From JANXQG01 sp037147235 (GTDB taxonomy: Bacteria; Planctomycetota; Planctomycetia; Pirellulales; Thermoguttaceae), in contig JBAWVO010000344.1 in NCBI GenBank assembly GCA_037147235.1, forward strand, positions 1 to 6,523: DNA of 6,523 nt, in the 5' to 3' direction. Shown piece by piece: positions 5,102-6,523 of the stretch. A program made the translations under genes and the position numbers. Positions within the stretch are counted from its first letter, which is position 1. Each line of letters begins with the position of its first letter. The notes beneath the pieces are model-generated. The model worked only from the letters and a program-made list of their open reading frames with translations, made no database searches and was not told where the DNA came from.

Positions 5102-5192
5102 GGTGGGAGACCGCACGATCAAGCCAAGTGATAGCGAGAACATCGCCCAAGCCGAGGTTTGGTTGGTGAAACGCAAATGGCGGGCGTGGTGA
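5067..5192 (+). CDS. 41-codon ORF, probable C-terminal gene fragment
   Basis: The frame reads MLPPQRYLLTVEVGDRTIKP then SDSENIAQAEVWLVKRKWRA and W. From about residue 8 on it looks like true protein sequence: a beta pair (YLLTVEVGDRTI) and an amphipathic helix (ENIAQAEVWLVKRKW). The ATG immediately follows an in-frame TGA and has no good binding site, and the first 30 bases overlap the end of the paralogue fragment in another frame. I therefore read it as the tail of a larger gene whose front was lost. It ends 7 bases before the next frame. Family unknown. Confidence 0.35.
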   Translation: MLPPQRYLLTVEVGDRTIKPSDSENIAQAEVWLVKRKWRAW

Positions 5193-5199
5193 TGATGCG

Positions 5200-5436
5200 A
5201 TGACCTCCATCCTTGACATAGACCTGGACTACCTTAACCTCTTCGATGATCCCCTCGACCGGCTCAATGAACTGCTTGATTGGGCGAACCGGCCAGTGGA
5301 TAAGGTTGTGGACATCATCACAAATCCTTTAAGTATTGGCAACAGGCTATCGCCAAGAGATCGCTTGCCGCCCCGCAGTTCATCCTCCATGTTGTTAGTT
5401 CGGCCTGGAGAAAACCGCCCTGAAATGCCGGAATAG
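5200..5436 (+). pseudogene. Truncated, frameshifted UPF0489-like gene
   Basis: The N-terminal 38 residues, MTSILDIDLDYLNLFDDPLD then RLNELLDWANRPVDKVVD, match proteins I recall as UPF0489-like, an arginase-fold-related family with a DIDLDY start. Those proteins continue with HHHEAF..W and PxHILHVDEHHD. Here the continuation is present one frame off: HHHKSFKYWQQAIAKRSLAA then PQFILHV, from 5313 to about 5396. A single missing base near 5311-5312 (GTG-GA-CAT instead of GTG-GAN-CAT) explains the break. After ILHV the expected second metal-site segment (DEHHDMM) and the rest of the roughly 200-residue protein are absent. The open frame after 5312 is out-of-frame translation rich in Arg and Pro. 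The gene is therefore doubly broken and presumably inactive. Confidence 0.62.
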
Positions 5437-5628
5437 AGAAGATCGGCCGCAAGCCGGGGAAATTGCCCATTAGAGCCTCTGGCCCCAGGACTTTTTGACT
5501 TTCATTCTTTAATTTCTGATTTTGATACTGAGGCCGTTTCTGCGCCTCTTGCTCCGGTTTCTATTCAGCGGGATAATGGACGAAGTTTTCTGTATCAGGA
5601 GGCAGCACCAAAGTTAAGGAGTTATTTC
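5437..5628 (+). other. AT-rich spacer with weak promoter-like motif
   Basis: The first 60 bases carry a short frame (GLEKTALKCRNREDRPQAGE) that may be another gene tail. After 5490 the sequence turns AT-rich. TTGACT at 5495-5500 resembles a -35 box, with T-rich sequence and TGATTT/GATACT about 16-22 bases further, a poor -10 match. The spacer ends in AAGGAG, 7 bases before the ATG at 5629. It probably contains the promoter of the two genes that follow. Confidence 0.3.
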
Positions 5629-5916
5629 ATGCACACCAAAATCGAATTGCCCAAGGCGTTTTCCGTGCGGGACGAACATGAGTTCCACCCCATTCAGCAC
5701 TTGATGGCTCGGTTGAACCCGATGCTCCTGGTCAGGCAGGTAGCCACCGGCGTTCATGTGGACGGCGGCAGCACGGTCTTCTGGGGCATTGTCTACCAGA
5801 ATGGTGAGCCGCCGAGCAAGTTGAAGGTAGAGCAAGCCTTACGGGAAGCCGGTTGCGACTTCGCACACAATGTCCTGACCCAGGCGGCATTCGTTTGGAC
5901 GGATCATGTGGCATAG
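5629..5916 (+). CDS. Hypothetical protein, 95 aa
   Basis: I do not recognise this protein. It has 95 residues and no signal peptide or membrane helix. Visible segments are FHPIQHLMARLNPMLLVRQV (19-38), then GVHVDGGSTVFWGIVYQNGE and the helix PSKLKVEQALREAGCDF, a beta-beta-alpha-like order. The start is firmly set by AAGGAG at a 7-base spacing. It follows an AT-rich spacer that probably holds its promoter, and another small gene follows 33 bases later on the same strand, so the pair may form a two-gene operon. Codon use looks normal. A role as a toxin or antitoxin component is possible from the size and pairing alone, but no motif supports that. Confidence 0.78.
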   Translation: MHTKIELPKAFSVRDEHEFHPIQHLMARLNPMLLVRQVATGVHVDGGSTVFWGIVYQNGEPPSKLKVEQALREAGCDFAHNVLTQAAFVWTDHVA

Positions 5917-5949
5917 AAGGAACCCCCTTTTTCCCCAGGAGCGTCAAAT

Positions 5950-6261
5950 ATGACGAAAAAGCCAGCAAGCTATCCCAACCTATGGCAACGAGTGGCCGAA
6001 CTGCTCAATAAGCTGGATGACGGCACATTGCAATGGTTGCATTATGAGATGACCAATCCCGACGCCGAAGGGGAAATCGAAACTGCTAAGCAGGCAGAAG
6101 AGGCAAATAAGAAATACTCACCCTCGAACCGCCCCGCTTTGTTACAGGAACTAACCTTGATTGTTGTGGACGATTTTCAACTGGCAGATGAGTCAGAACC
6201 AGCTCGATGGCTGACAGACGAGAACAGCATTTATGCGTTCCTGATTATGAAGAAGGGCTAG
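5950..6261 (+). CDS. Hypothetical protein, 103 aa
   Basis: I do not recognise this protein. It has 103 residues, net acidic in the middle and C-terminal parts (NPDAEGEIETAKQAEEANKK, VVDDFQLADESEPARWLTDE). The first 35 residues are helical (LWQRVAELLNKLDDGTLQWL), and a hydrophobic strand LTLIVVDDF lies near residue 70. There is no membrane segment or cysteine motif. AGGAG stands 8 bases before the ATG, giving a secure start. It is the second gene of a likely pair with 5629-5916. Its last bases overlap the end of a possible minus-strand frame, in convergent orientation. Acidic small proteins are common as antitoxins or phage inhibitors, but I see no specific evidence. Confidence 0.78.
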   Translation: MTKKPASYPNLWQRVAELLNKLDDGTLQWLHYEMTNPDAEGEIETAKQAEEANKKYSPSNRPALLQELTLIVVDDFQLADESEPARWLTDENSIYAFLIMKKG

Positions 6262-6383
6262 GCCCGGCCCCAGGACGAACCTGTATATTTTCCTTGATGG
6301 GCCGTGAGAACTAACCGCACCCGCTTGACGGTCTGCCCGGTTTTGGTATCCTTGAAGTTGGGCGGGAGGAAGTCGCCCGCAGA
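6258..6383 (-). other. Possible minus-strand gene fragment
   Basis: The minus strand encodes SAGDFLPPNFKDTKTGQTVK then RVRLVLTAHQGKYTGSSWGR, ending in TAG at 6260-6258. The sequence looks protein-like (a KRVRLVLTAHQGKYTG beta pattern), but a TAG at the upstream end cuts it to 41 codons without a start. It converges with and slightly overlaps the gene at 5950-6261. The other two minus-strand frames are also largely open here, so chance is a real possibility. Confidence 0.25.
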
Positions 6384-6523
6384 CTATCGAAGCCGTGTAG
6401 CTGGAAGTGATCTACGCTTCCAATCTCCCCGCATTTTGACGGAAATATCGTTAAAAACGGCCAGTGAACAGCGATTCCCGGAACGCACTTTGCTGACGGC
6501 TTGTAATCTCTTGGTATTAAAGC
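6262..6523. other. Unassigned right end with two short stem-loops
   Basis: No convincing gene starts here. Two short inverted repeats occur: GGGCG/CGCCC at 6360-6378 and TGGAAG/CTTCCA at 6402-6422, each with a 9-base loop. A plus-strand frame stays open from 6298 to the window edge with only a GTG at 6304 and no binding site. The last 100 bases are AT-richer. A dispersed repeat or the edge of an element beyond the window would fit, but nothing here settles it. Confidence 0.35.

Noticed and set aside
4526..5176. Long minus-strand frame of 216 codons
   Set aside because: It is antisense to the 150-residue gene and its partial copy, whose family pattern and binding site are clear; the minus translation is rich in Arg, His and Cys without any motif.
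5480..6277. Repeated 11-mer GGCCCCAGGAC near 5480 and 6266
   Set aside because: It is short, GC-rich and without flanking similarity, so probably chance rather than attachment-site repeats.
1..6523. CRISPR array, tRNA or rRNA
   Set aside because: No regularly spaced direct repeats, cloverleaf-like sequence or conserved rRNA segments were seen on either strand.

Overview
The window looks like accessory DNA from a large-genome bacterium, most probably a planctomycete of the Gemmata/Zavarzinella kind. That assignment is an inference. It rests on the short cold-shock protein lacking the usual KWFN tryptophan, on a DUF6398 protein with a planctomycete-like N-terminal half, on many small orphan genes, and on my memory of similar proteins. 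No rRNA, tRNA, CRISPR array, transposase or integrase gene is visible.

Left part (2-1491, minus strand): four short co-directional genes. In transcription order they are a small single-pass membrane protein whose best start is an AUU codon, a small alpha/beta hydrolase with a full Ser-Asp-His triad, an uncharacterised 138-residue protein, and a 65-residue cold-shock-domain protein. Gaps are 22 to 80 bases, so they could be one operon.

Middle left (1492-2262): about 770 bases without a convincing gene. It holds a 235-base composite inverted repeat with 25-base perfect arms, a perfect 10-bp hairpin and a perfect 16-base palindrome.

Centre (2263-5436, plus strand): a mixture of intact small genes and gene wreckage. 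The wreckage is the N-terminal two thirds of brxA (BREX phage defence) joined to the frameshifted end of an unrelated gene, a C-terminal-only second copy of the 150-residue gene before it, a 41-codon fragment, and a UPF0489-like gene broken by a one-base frameshift. The intact genes are a zinc-ribbon miniprotein, a very basic 48-residue protein, a two-domain DUF6398 protein that overlaps it, and the 150-residue conserved hypothetical. This looks like a decayed defence or accessory island with no other BREX component.

Right part (5437-6523): an AT-rich spacer with a weak promoter-like motif, then two small orphan genes (5629-5916, 5950-6261) with good ribosome binding sites, then about 260 bases with two short stem-loops and a possible antisense gene fragment. 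I do not see a complete new system. The most informative features are the brxA chimaera, the partial tandem gene copy, the composite inverted repeat and the related hairpins.
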